A stretch of 45,398 nucleotides of DNA, taken from assembly GCA_947644195.1 (NCBI GenBank), contig CANRZB010000030.1:1-45398 (forward strand). The letters are read 5' to 3'. Origin of the DNA: an uncultured Clostridium sp. Its GTDB lineage: Bacteria; Bacillota; Clostridia; Lachnospirales; Lachnospiraceae. Numbering within the stretch: position 1 is the stretch's first letter; each line of letters starts with the position of its first letter. The notes under the pieces were generated by a model. It saw only the letters and a program-made list of their open reading frames with translations, was not told the origin of the DNA and ran no database searches. The translations under genes and the position numbers were made by a program. Shown piece after piece: positions 1 through 7,548 of this stretch.

Positions 1-138
1 AGCACGCCAATAAACAATACGGCACGCAAGGCAGACAGTTTCTTCGAAAGGCGTATACTTGCTAGGCAGGGCAAATTTTGTCTCATCGGACATATTGGGA
101 TTTTGCGGACGAAACAGCAGAAGGGATCTGATAAATAG
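1..138. other. Window edge, coding content unresolved
   Basis: Frame 1 on the plus strand is open from the first base to a TAG at 136-138 and could be the last 45 codons of a gene that starts outside the window. A second plus-strand frame ends at 61-63. The minus strand also holds an ATG near 105 with an open frame to the edge, but it has no ribosome binding site. None of the peptides is recognised, and I cannot choose between them. Confidence 0.2.
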
Positions 139-207
139 TGGATAACAGAAAATTACCTGTCAGAAATCATCGGTAAATGATTATATTTGAAAATTGATTT
201 CCGTGAA
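139..207 (+). repeat. Dispersed 69-bp intergenic repeat, copy 1
   Basis: This stretch matches 27855-27923 at about 65 of 69 positions, with one mismatch near 168 and three near 184-186. It sits just upstream of the tRNA promoter. The second copy carries a 22-bp inverted repeat whose left arm is absent here, so this looks like a half copy. Nothing in it resembles a gene; a short open frame across it exists only because both copies share the same bases. Confidence 0.75.
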
Positions 208-235
208 ATCTTCCGTAAAATCCTAAAAATGGATC

Positions 236-264
236 TTTACAAACGGCTGGATTCCATGTATAAT
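236..264 (+). promoter_or_regulatory. Sigma-A promoter of tRNA-Arg
   Basis: TTTACA at 236-241 and TATAAT at 259-264 are separated by 17 bases, an almost ideal housekeeping promoter. The predicted transcript would start near 271 and reach the tRNA at 299. A short perfect hairpin with arms TCGTTTG (274-280) and CAAACGA (287-293) lies in the leader just before the mature tRNA and may guide 5' processing. Confidence 0.8.
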
Positions 265-298
265 CTTAAAGTGTCGTTTGGAGTTTCAAACGATTTAC

Positions 299-370
299 GC
301 ACCTGTAGCTCAGGGGATAGAGCACCGGCCTCCGGAGCCGGGAGCGGGAGTTCGAATCTCCCCAGGTGCG
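299..370 (+). tRNA. tRNA-Arg (anticodon CCG)
   Basis: The sequence folds as a standard 72-base cloverleaf. The acceptor arms are GCACCTG and CAGGTGC with a G discriminator. The D-arm is GCTC/GAGC. The anticodon stem CCGGC/GCCGG carries the loop CTCCGGA, so the anticodon is CCG, reading the arginine codon CGG. The T-arm is GGGAG/CTCCC around TTCGAAT. The 3' CCA is not encoded. A run of T follows directly, but the coding sequence at 404 begins so close that co-transcription is possible. Confidence 0.95.
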
Positions 371-403
371 TTTTTGTATAGCATGAAAAGGAGGGGTTGG
401 ATC

Positions 404-1201
404 ATGCCATTACGTTATAAAAAATTAATTTGGATCTTTACTTTGGCGATTATGCTGCTTGGTTTGGGAACCTTTTCTTTGTTGGCGACAGAGATCAGTT
501 TTGCTTTTTCTTCCCGCGGAAATAAGGATACCGCAGCGGATAAGGCGTTAGAGGGTAAATCAAAAAAAGAGATTGAAAAGGAGATCAATGAATTAATCCA
601 GGGGTATTTTGCGACGAAATTAGGCGTTGATATGGAGAAGTTAGGAGATTATGTCAGTGATGTGAGCCATATTGATGAAAAGAAGCTTGTCACGGAGGCT
701 GCCTATATTGAGGCCTATGATAACATTAGCTGTACCATCATGAAAGGCAGTGAAAAGGCGAGTTATCGAGTCTATGTCTATCACGAGGATAAGTATTTTG
801 ACATTGATGCAAAAATTCCTTCTTTGACCGGATTGTATGTGAAAGCGGTCAAGGGTGGTAAGTTTGCTGTTTATACTGGTACATTGAGCTCGAAAGAGCA
901 AGATAAACTGAAAGAATTGGATCAAAGTGCAGATGTGATTGCATTGAGGGATGAAGTTAATAAAAAATTGGAAACGTTAATTTCTTCGAATCAGCAGGTA
1001 AAAGAATTTTATGAGATGTTAGAGAGTTCCGGGGAAGAGGAAGAAGAAGGAACCGAAAATATTGACCAGGAAGCAGGCAGTGCAGCAGGAGCAGCGAATC
1101 CAGCAGTGACGCCAGATCCGGCGGCAGGAGCAGCAAATCCGGCAGTGACGCCAGATCCGGCAGCGGGGGCAGCAAATCCACCGGCACAGCCACAACAATA
1201 G
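404..1201 (+). CDS. Membrane-anchored protein with repetitive Ala/Pro tail
   Basis: The ATG at 404 is chosen because AAGGAGGGG lies seven bases upstream; any earlier start would overlap the tRNA. The 265-residue product has a basic N-terminus followed by one hydrophobic segment (about residues 8-30), so it is probably anchored in the membrane with the rest outside. The middle (about 55-215) is charged and predicted soluble, with no domain I recognise. The C-terminus is a low-complexity tail built from units of the type AAGAANPAVTPDP, encoded by a 39-bp tandem repeat. This resembles wall-spanning linkers of clostridial surface proteins. The gene stands alone between the tRNA and a terminator. 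Function unknown. Confidence 0.75.
   Translation: MPLRYKKLIWIFTLAIMLLGLGTFSLLATEISFAFSSRGNKDTAADKALEGKSKKEIEKEINELIQGYFATKLGVDMEKLGDYVSDVSHIDEKKLVTEAAYIEAYDNISCTIMKGSEKASYRVYVYHEDKYFDIDAKIPSLTGLYVKAVKGGKFAVYTGTLSSKEQDKLKELDQSADVIALRDEVNKKLETLISSNQQVKEFYEMLESSGEEEEEGTENIDQEAGSAAGAANPAVTPDPAAGAANPAVTPDPAAGAANPPAQPQQ
1082..1179 (+). repeat. 39-bp tandem repeat, 2.5 units, in frame
   Basis: Two near-identical 39-base units (1082-1120 and 1121-1159) and half of a third (1160-1179) encode 13-residue Ala/Pro repeats at the end of the preceding protein. Units differ mainly at third codon positions. The length is a multiple of three, so gain or loss of a unit would keep the frame. Confidence 0.9.
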
Positions 1202-1225
1202 TAGATTTGTAATACAGAATAACAA

Positions 1226-1256
1226 GAAAGGTGATCTGGTCATGGGTCACCTTTTC
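1226..1256 (+). terminator. Rho-independent terminator
   Basis: GAAAGGTGA at 1226-1234 pairs with TCACCTTTTC at 1247-1256 around a 12-base loop, ending in a T-rich stretch. It closes the transcript of the membrane-anchored protein before the pseudouridine synthase gene. Confidence 0.8.
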
Positions 1257-1395
1257 TAATCCGTTGATCTTAGACCAGGCCAATAGAAAAAGAATGAAAT
1301 GATAGGGTAAAGTAAAGGCTTGTATCAAGGCGAAAGATTTGATTGATGGAAAAAGGCAGGAATCTACGTGGTCTGAGAGAACAGGAGAGATAGAG

Positions 1396-2130
1396 ATGGA
1401 TCAGGAAAAAGGGAATACGGGAATTCGATTAAATAAATATCTGAGCGAGGCAGGCGTATGCTCCAGGCGGGAGGCAGACCGGATCTTGGCAGAGGCAGGC
1501 AGGGTCCAAGTGGATGGACTGCCTGCTGTTCTGGGGCAGAGGATCCAGGAGGGACAGCAGGTAACCTTGGATGGACAGTTAGTTACTTTGGAAGAAGAGG
1601 AAATTTATCTGGCATTTTATAAGCCCAAAGGGATTGTCTGTACGACAGCAGAGCAGGAAAATGGCCAGAGGATTTGTAATGTGGTAGACTATATCCAGTA
1701 CCCGAAAAGGGTTTATCCTGTGGGAAGGTTGGATCAGGCATCCGAGGGACTGTTGCTATTGACCAACCAGGGTGAGGTCATGGAAAAGATTTTACGAGGA
1801 AGATATCAGCATGAAAAGGAATATTATGTGAAGGTGGATCACAAAATATCGGATGAGGTATTACGTCAGATGGCAAAAGGTGTTCCAATACTTGATACTG
1901 TTACCAGATCCTGTAAACTATGGAGAGAGACAGAGGACAGTTTTCATATTATTCTGACGCAGGGATTAAATCGTCAGATTAGACGTATGTGTGATTACTT
2001 TGGATACCGTGTAGTACATTTGCGCAGAGACCGGGTTATGAATATTACCCTGCAAGGATTGAAAAAGGGAAGATACCGGGAGCTTACAGTATCTGAAATT
2101 CGAAAAATGAAACAAGAGTTAGGGTTATAG
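1396..2130 (+). CDS. rluF: 23S rRNA pseudouridine synthase, RluF/RsuA family
   Basis: The product (244 residues from ATG 1396, AGGAGA seven bases upstream) converts a uridine in rRNA to pseudouridine. An upstream TTG at 1339 has no ribosome binding site. Residues 9-55 form an S4 RNA-binding domain (LNKYLSEAGVCSRREADR). The catalytic motif is YPVGRLDQASEGLLLLTN, with the nucleophilic Asp at residue 113. The KPKGI motif around 77-80 and the NRQIRRMCDYFGY block near the C-terminus are typical of the RsuA/RluB/RluE/RluF branch. The S4 spacing and YPVGRLD form favour RluF (E. coli U2604), but substrate position cannot be proven from sequence. A 110-base gap separates it from the ligase gene. Confidence 0.88.
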   Translation: MDQEKGNTGIRLNKYLSEAGVCSRREADRILAEAGRVQVDGLPAVLGQRIQEGQQVTLDGQLVTLEEEEIYLAFYKPKGIVCTTAEQENGQRICNVVDYIQYPKRVYPVGRLDQASEGLLLLTNQGEVMEKILRGRYQHEKEYYVKVDHKISDEVLRQMAKGVPILDTVTRSCKLWRETEDSFHIILTQGLNRQIRRMCDYFGYRVVHLRRDRVMNITLQGLKKGRYRELTVSEIRKMKQELGL

Positions 2131-2240
2131 AATCAGACTGGCATGGGAATCGAGAATGAATGATGGAAACTATGCGGAGATTTGTCAAGATAGGGAGTAA
2201 GAATAGAAAAAGATCGTTTCTTTAGGAGGGTTTGGTTTCA

Positions 2241-4217
2241 ATGGAAGAAAAGCAGAAACGCATGAAAGAACTGACAGAATTGCTCAACCGGGCGGCAGCT
2301 GTCTATTATCAAGGGAAAGATGAAATTATGAGCAATTTTGAATACGATAGATTGTATGATGAATTGCAGGTTCTGGAGGAGGAAACGGGAATCATTCTGG
2401 CAGGTAGCCCGACGAACCGGGTGGGATATGAGGTGTTGAGTGAACTTCCCAAGGAAGCGCATCCGTCGCCTATGCTCTCTCTGGATAAGACCAAGGAGGT
2501 AGCGCAATTGGAAAGCTGGTTGGGGACGCAGGAGGGCTTGCTGTCCTGGAAAATGGATGGCTTGACTATTGTCCTTACCTATCAGGATGGCAGTTTGCAG
2601 AAAGCGGTAACCCGTGGCAATGGAAGGATTGGTGAGGTTATTACCAACAATGCCAGGGTATTTCAGAACGTTCCATTGTCGATCCCTTTTTCGGGAGAAT
2701 TGGTTTTGCGTGGAGAGGCGGTAATATCTTATGCAGAGTTTCAGCGGATCAACCAGTCTCTGGCAGAGGAAGAACAGTATAAAAATCCAAGAAATCTCTG
2801 TGGAGGTACCGTCAGACAATTGAATAATGAAATCACAGCGGAAAGGAATGTGAATTTTTTGGCATTTGCCTTGGTGTCGGCAGAGGGAGTTGATTTTGAT
2901 AATTCACAGGAGAAGAAGATGCGTTTTTTGCAGGAACAGGGTTTTGATGTCGTCGAATATTATCGAGTGACTGCGGACAATTTGGCGGAACGCGTAGCAT
3001 GGTTTGCTGAGCAAATTCATAGTAATGAATATCCATCGGATGGATTGGTGCTTTTAATGGATGATATTGCCTATGGGGAGAGTTTGGGGCATACGGCCAA
3101 ATTCCCAAGAAATGCGTTGGCGTTTAAATGGGAAGATGAAACGGCGGAAACAACATTACTCGAAATAGAATGGAGCGCTTCCCGTACCGGTCTGATCAAT
3201 CCTGTGGCAGTGTTTGAACCGGTGGAACTGGAAGGAACGACCGTGAGCCGTGCCAGCGTGCATAATGTCAGTATTGTGGAACAGCTGGAACTGGGGGAAG
3301 GAGATCGGATCGAGGTATACAAAGCAAATATGATTATTCCACAAATCGCGGAGAACCTGACGAGATCCGGTCGGTGCCATATTCCTGCAGCGTGTCCGGT
3401 ATGCAAAGAGGGTACGGCGATTCATGAAGATAACGGTGTCAAGACATTATTTTGTGAAAATTCAGAATGTCCAGCCAAGAAAATTAAAACCTTTGCCCAT
3501 TTTGTCAGCCGGGATGCAATGAATTTGGATGGAATGTCGGAAGCGACGATTGAAAAATTTATCAACCATGGGATGATTCATGAACTGGCGGATCTTTTTC
3601 ACCTGGAAAAACATCGGGATCAGATCGTTGCGCTGGAGGGATTCGGAGAAAAATCGTATCAGAGGCTGGTGGATTCTGCAGAACGTGCCAGACATACGGA
3701 TGTCGTGCGCTTTGTATATAGTCTGGGGATTCCCAATGTGGGATTGTCTAATGCGAGATTAATTTGTCAGGCATATGGACAGGATTTTGATCAGATCCGG
3801 CAGGCAGATGAGGAGACATTGGATGATATTGAGGGGGTCGGGCCAGTCATTGCTAAGACTTTTGTGTCTTTCTTTCAGGATCCGGGAGTACAGGAAATGG
3901 TATCCCATTTATTACAGGAGGTCATCATAGAAACACCTGCGGATCAGGAAGTCGGACAGGATATGCAGGGAATGACCTTTGTGATCACAGGGGCGGTTGC
4001 ATATTTCGCAAATCGGAAGGAAGTAAAAACCCTGATTGAAGCGCATGGAGGCAAAGTGACAGGCAGTGTCTCCGCCAAAACGGATTATTTGATTAACAAT
4101 GATGCTGCTAGCCAGTCTTCTAAAAACCGCAAGGCAAAAGAATTAGGAATCCCGATATTGACGGAGAAACAGTTTATTGACCAGTTTCATCTTCAGGTAG
4201 ACGGAGTAGAGCAGTAA
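2241..4217 (+). CDS. ligA: NAD-dependent DNA ligase, LigA type
   Basis: This 658-residue protein seals nicks in duplex DNA using NAD. The ATG at 2241 has AGGAGGG ten bases upstream; a TTG at 2232 is too close to that site. Visible domains in order: Ia and adenylation domain with KMDG (Lys about 104), OB fold with RTGLINPVAVFEPVELEG, a four-cysteine zinc finger (CPVC then CENSECP), helix-hairpin-helix repeats (GIPNVG, IEGVGPVIAKT) and a C-terminal BRCT domain (FVITGAVAYFANRKEV). Length matches the family. The adenylation motif reads SWKMDGLTIVLTY, where most LigA proteins have Glu two residues before the Lys; here it is Ser-Trp. That departure suggests a second or divergent LigA lineage. Confidence 0.92.
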   Translation: MEEKQKRMKELTELLNRAAAVYYQGKDEIMSNFEYDRLYDELQVLEEETGIILAGSPTNRVGYEVLSELPKEAHPSPMLSLDKTKEVAQLESWLGTQEGLLSWKMDGLTIVLTYQDGSLQKAVTRGNGRIGEVITNNARVFQNVPLSIPFSGELVLRGEAVISYAEFQRINQSLAEEEQYKNPRNLCGGTVRQLNNEITAERNVNFLAFALVSAEGVDFDNSQEKKMRFLQEQGFDVVEYYRVTADNLAERVAWFAEQIHSNEYPSDGLVLLMDDIAYGESLGHTAKFPRNALAFKWEDETAETTLLEIEWSASRTGLINPVAVFEPVELEGTTVSRASVHNVSIVEQLELGEGDRIEVYKANMIIPQIAENLTRSGRCHIPAACPVCKEGTAIHEDNGVKTLFCENSECPAKKIKTFAHFVSRDAMNLDGMSEATIEKFINHGMIHELADLFHLEKHRDQIVALEGFGEKSYQRLVDSAERARHTDVVRFVYSLGIPNVGLSNARLICQAYGQDFDQIRQADEETLDDIEGVGPVIAKTFVSFFQDPGVQEMVSHLLQEVIIETPADQEVGQDMQGMTFVITGAVAYFANRKEVKTLIEAHGGKVTGSVSAKTDYLINNDAASQSSKNRKAKELGIPILTEKQFIDQFHLQVDGVEQ

Positions 4218-4247
4218 AGGGAAAAGTATTGGAAAGGGGTGTTTGTT

Positions 4248-5156
4248 ATGCCGATTAAGGTACAGAATAATTTGCCGGCTAAAAAAATTATGGAACAGGA
4301 AAATATCTTTATGATGGATGAAACCAGGGCAGTGTCCCAGGATATTCGTCCTCTATATATTGCTGTTCTGAATTTGATGCCGTTAAAGGAGGAAACGGAA
4401 GTACAGCTGTTACGTAGTTTATCCAATACTCCGCTACAGGTGGAGATTACTTTCCTAACGACAGCATCCTATATTGGCACGAATACCAAGGCCAGCCACC
4501 TGAATGAATTTTATCTGACGATTGATGATGTCAGAAAACGCAAGTTTGACGGGCTGATTATAACTGGTGCACCAGTGGAACAATTGGAATTCGAAGAAGT
4601 ACAGTATTGGGAGGAATTAAAACAAATTATGGAGTGGTCGAATACCCATGTGACGTCTACCATGCATATCTGCTGGGGGGCTCAGGCGGGATTATATTAC
4701 CACTATGGCATACATAAATATCTGTTACCGGAGAAGATTGTGGGCGTATATGAACATCGTGTCCACCATCGCAAGGAACCTCTGCTGCGGGGATTTGATG
4801 ATGTGTTTTATGCACCTCATTCCCGTTATACCGGAGTAAGTCATGAGGAAATTGAGTCATGCGGCGATTTGACGATTTTGGCAGATTCTGAAGAGGCAGG
4901 GGATTTGCTATTGGTGTCTAAGGATGGAAGGAGAGTATTTGTCCTGGGACATCTGGAATATGACAGGCTGACTTTGGATGCAGAGTATAAGAGAGATACC
5001 GATAAAGGTCTGCCGGTCGGTCTGCCGGTAAACTATTATCCGGAAGATGACCCGAAGGTACGGCCGTTGCTGCGCTGGCGGGGGGCTTGTAATGCAATGT
5101 ATTCCAATTGGATTAATTATTATGTATATCAAAATACGCCGTATGATTGGTCGTGA
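4248..5156 (+). CDS. metA: Homoserine O-acetyltransferase (MetA family)
   Basis: MetA acylates homoserine, the first committed step of methionine synthesis. The ATG at 4248 (302 residues) has AAAGGGG eight bases upstream and gives the usual N-terminus MPIKV. The catalytic Cys142 lies in MHICWGAQAG, and His235 and Glu237 in VLGHLEYDR. Residue 111 is Glu (ITGAPVEQLEFEEV). In characterised family members Glu at this position goes with acetyl-CoA, while Gly, as in E. coli, goes with succinyl-CoA. Acetyl-CoA is therefore inferred as donor. The gene follows ligA by 30 bases and may be read through from it. No SAM riboswitch is visible. Confidence 0.93.
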   Translation: MPIKVQNNLPAKKIMEQENIFMMDETRAVSQDIRPLYIAVLNLMPLKEETEVQLLRSLSNTPLQVEITFLTTASYIGTNTKASHLNEFYLTIDDVRKRKFDGLIITGAPVEQLEFEEVQYWEELKQIMEWSNTHVTSTMHICWGAQAGLYYHYGIHKYLLPEKIVGVYEHRVHHRKEPLLRGFDDVFYAPHSRYTGVSHEEIESCGDLTILADSEEAGDLLLVSKDGRRVFVLGHLEYDRLTLDAEYKRDTDKGLPVGLPVNYYPEDDPKVRPLLRWRGACNAMYSNWINYYVYQNTPYDWS

Positions 5157-5248
5157 ATGGTGGGGAATACTGGGGAAGATCTTGGGAAAGAAAGATATGG
5201 CATTATTGCCGTGGACTATTAATAAAAGGAGAATTTCTGAAAGTTTAA

Positions 5249-5452
5249 AGTAAACAAAAAAGTCCTAGGCTAAGCAGAGAATGGTTAAAAACCGCTGCAT
5301 ATTGTATGACACCAGAATGTAAGAAGGCATTAATTAATTTATATGGGTTCAAGTTTGAGCAGCACCCTAAGTATAACTGGCCAGAATGGAGAATTGAGGT
5401 AATAAAGCAGTTAATCAATCAGAATATTGAAACTATACTGAGTTACTTATGA
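5249..5452 (+). pseudogene. Unrecognised coding remnant, N-terminus missing
   Basis: An open frame runs from a stop at 5246-5248 to a TGA at 5450-5452. Its amino-acid composition looks genuine (for example LINLYGFKFEQHPKYNWPEW), but the first ATG is at 5306 with no convincing ribosome binding site, and coding-like sequence continues upstream of it. It is probably the 3' end of a truncated gene. If the ATG at 5306 is used the product would be 48 residues. I do not recognise the family. The 157 bases after it, up to the next gene, show no further feature. Confidence 0.4.
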
Positions 5453-5609
5453 TTGGCAGTTATCTTAAGTCAAAGGCCGTGTAAGGTAAGTGACCGGGAA
5501 TTTCTATAGGATGGCATATTTTAATAGGGAGTAATGCTAATAAGCTGCTCTTATCATGATCTGACAGGTAGTGATATTGATTGTTAAACTTGAATCATGG
5601 AGGAGAGAG

Positions 5610-6113
5610 ATGATATTAAAAAAATATCAAGAAGAAGATTCCGCAGTAATATGTAGTTGGATTCAGGATGAAAAAAGTTTATATCAATGGTCTGCCGACA
5701 GAATAGGAAAATTTCCGCTTGCAGATAACGATTTAAATGAAACTTATGCACCCATGATTCAAAGCAAGCGATTTATTCCGCTCAGTGCATTTAATGATGA
5801 TAACAATCTTGTGGGGCATTTATGTATCCGGTATCCGAAAGAAGATGATGACAGTATCGTGCGTTTTGGATTTGTTATTGTTGATCCTGCTCTCAGGGGA
5901 TGTGGGAATGGAAAGAAAATGCTACAGTTGGCAATTGACTATGCGAAAAATACTTTGTATGCTTCAAAAACTACGTTAGGGGTATTTGCAAACAATGGCA
6001 GTGCCAGATTTTGTTATGAATCGGTCGGATTTCAGTCAATAGGAAGGACTGAAATTTACAAAATGCCTATCGGTGAGTGGGAATGTGTGGAAATGGAGTT
6101 GATTGTTTTGTAA
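5610..6113 (+). CDS. GNAT family N-acetyltransferase
   Basis: The 167-residue product begins at ATG 5610 with GGAGGA five bases upstream; a GTG further up at 5571 lacks such a site. It is a single GNAT domain. The acetyl-CoA binding region reads RGCGNGKKMLQLAIDYAK, and the C-terminal part has the pattern NGSARFCYESVGF common to RimJ/RimL-like members. The substrate is unknown. It begins a patch of AT-rich accessory genes and sits 50 bases ahead of another GNAT gene, so the pair may form an operon, although the two proteins are not closely similar. Confidence 0.85.
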   Translation: MILKKYQEEDSAVICSWIQDEKSLYQWSADRIGKFPLADNDLNETYAPMIQSKRFIPLSAFNDDNNLVGHLCIRYPKEDDDSIVRFGFVIVDPALRGCGNGKKMLQLAIDYAKNTLYASKTTLGVFANNGSARFCYESVGFQSIGRTEIYKMPIGEWECVEMELIVL

Positions 6114-6163
6114 CACTTCTACTTTGTCAGACTTGAACATTATCACACGAAACAGGAGAGTAT

Positions 6164-6619
6164 ATGGTAGAAATTTATTTAATGAAAAAAGAACACGAAT
6201 ATTGGAATGAGATTATTTCTTTCGCAGAAAGATGTTCATGGAAAGCAGGTCCTTTTCTGGCGAAGAAAATGCAGGGCAATGAATTTAATGAATGGGAAAG
6301 AGTATGTGCCATCTGTGAAAATGGGAAAGTGGCAGGATTTTCTACATTTACGGAAAGGGACGAGTTATCGGAACAGTATGGTTTTACACCATTCATAGGA
6401 TTTGTTTTTGTAGATGAGAAGTATCGTGGGAAAAGATTGTCGGAAAGGATGATTCAACATATCATTTCTTATGCAAAGAGGCTTGGCTATGAAAAAGTAG
6501 ATTATGCTAATTGTCGGGAGTGTCACATTACACCAGACTGGCTTCTTGTGTATGAAATTGATAAAGGGGAATTGGTCTTATATCTGACAAGACCAGGAAC
6601 ACATAGCGATTTGTTTTAA
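6164..6619 (+). CDS. GNAT family N-acetyltransferase
   Basis: The 151-residue product starts at ATG 6164 with AGGAGA four bases upstream. The central region (GFVFVDEKYRGKRLSERMIQ) is the acetyl-CoA binding motif A of GNAT enzymes, preceded by a beta strand carrying the FTPFIGF segment. The C-terminus (ELVLYLTRPG) is a final strand. Such stand-alone GNAT proteins act on small molecules, antibiotics or proteins; no substrate can be inferred. The gene ends in a clear terminator. Confidence 0.83.
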   Translation: MVEIYLMKKEHEYWNEIISFAERCSWKAGPFLAKKMQGNEFNEWERVCAICENGKVAGFSTFTERDELSEQYGFTPFIGFVFVDEKYRGKRLSERMIQHIISYAKRLGYEKVDYANCRECHITPDWLLVYEIDKGELVLYLTRPGTHSDLF

Positions 6620-6636
6620 GTTTAAAATGGAAAAAG

Positions 6637-6670
6637 AAAGCATTTGGAATAAAAATCCAGATGCTTTTTT
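6637..6670 (+). terminator. Rho-independent terminator
   Basis: AAAGCATTTGGA (6637-6648) pairs with TCCAGATGCTTT (6656-6667), with one mismatch, followed by a T run to 6670. It ends the two-GNAT transcript. Confidence 0.85.
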
Positions 6671-6805
6671 ATGATATAAATAATGACATATTAAAGCATT
6701 TCTATAGAGAATGAAATTTGAATTTTGATAAAATAATATTTTCCCGTATGATGTGTATGAGTTTCGCGAGTTAGTACACCAGAAAACAAATAAGATTTTA
6801 TAGCA

Positions 6806-7026
6806 ATGAAAATAAAGAATGAAACTAGTCTGAAACAGAAAGTAACAACAATCAAAACGGATATCCTTGTTGGTCGGCGTGGTATAGCCGAAAACAACCA
6901 GTGGGCAAGGTTCGTTGATTCCGGGGGAAAGAACATGACCGTGTCCTGAAATTCAAGAATAACAAAGCCAGCTTTGAAACAATTTTAGTGGATGATATAA
7001 AGAGTAATATATTAAGGGCAATTTGA
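6806..7026 (+). pseudogene. Two overlapping frames, decayed or frameshifted gene
   Basis: An ATG at 6806 opens a 47-codon frame ending at 6947-6949. The -1 frame over the end of that stretch is also coding-like (KFKNNKASFETILVDDIK) and ends at 7024-7026, directly inside a terminator stem. The join falls at GGGAAAG (6925-6931), which is in register as G GGA AAG, the form of a classic -1 slippery heptamer. A fused product would be about 73 residues. No ribosome binding site is obvious upstream of 6806 and I do not recognise the protein. A simple frameshift in a dying gene is the plainer reading. The 135 bases before it show nothing else. Confidence 0.35.
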
Positions 7027-7065
7027 CGCAGAACATTAAAGTTTTCTGCTGAATTGTCCTTTTTT
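7016..7065 (+). terminator. Rho-independent terminator
   Basis: The two arms, starting GGGCAATT and ending AATTGTCC, pair with an inner GCAGAA/TTCTGC stem and a small internal loop, followed by a run of T. It lies exactly at the end of the -1 frame above, which supports that frame being the true 3' end of a gene. Confidence 0.75.
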
Positions 7066-7130
7066 GCCCATAGTTTTTAAGGTTTTTTCACTTATTCAAA
7101 AACCGTGCCAGTTTCTATTAAATAAATGCA

Positions 7131-7159
7131 TTGACTATTTTGTAAGTAGTATATATAAT
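7131..7159 (+). promoter_or_regulatory. Sigma-A promoter upstream of HicB-like remnant
   Basis: TTGACT (7131-7136) and TATAAT (7154-7159) are 17 bases apart. Transcription would start near 7166 and run into an AGGGG site followed by an ATG at 7214 that meets a stop after one further codon. The promoter has outlived the gene behind it, and could now serve the gene at 7549. Confidence 0.75.
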
Positions 7160-7213
7160 GATTCTATATGGATAATACTGGAAGAATATTAACGGCTGCA
7201 AGGGGTGAATGAT

Positions 7214-7413
7214 ATGAGATAAGTATACTAGCATTTGTATAAAATATAGATAATTATTATAAGCATCTCTTTATATTACGTGTATCCTGTATGGATATCT
7301 TTACGGAGGGAAATTCTGTTGTAGATACTATGGAAAAGACAAAGGATGCTATTGGATTAGCTAGAATTTCAATGTAAGACGATAGAGAGGAGCTTTCTGC
7401 ACTGCCAGACTAG
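7214..7413 (+). pseudogene. HicB-like antitoxin remnant
   Basis: The original start appears to be ATG 7214 (AGGGG upstream), followed at once by TAA. From about 7276 a frame shows YYVYPVW and, after a shift, FTEGNSVVDTMEKTKDAIGL at 7300-7359, then a stop at 7375 and a continuation DDREELSALPD. The order fits the HicB pattern, where a short VYFPD-type strand is followed by TEGDSLEEAxxxAxDAIGL and an acidic segment ending in PxPS. Several stops and at least one frameshift make it non-functional. No HicA-like toxin is seen next to it. Coding-like residue may continue to about 7508. Confidence 0.6.
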
Positions 7414-7548
7414 ACAAATGTAATTGAAATAGTTCAGCAAGGTACAGAATTTCTTGATTATTTTCAAGGTATTTTGACTTATTTGGGCGTTTTTTTGATT
7501 TCAGAAAGAAAACTATTTTGATGAATTGATTATAGGGAGGAAAATTAA

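Noticed and set aside
187-403. Open frames across the repeat and the tRNA
   Set aside because: They read through the tRNA-Arg and the dispersed repeat; the true gene start is ATG 404 with its own ribosome binding site.
4218-4247. SAM riboswitch before metA
   Set aside because: Only 30 bases separate ligA from metA, too short for such an element.
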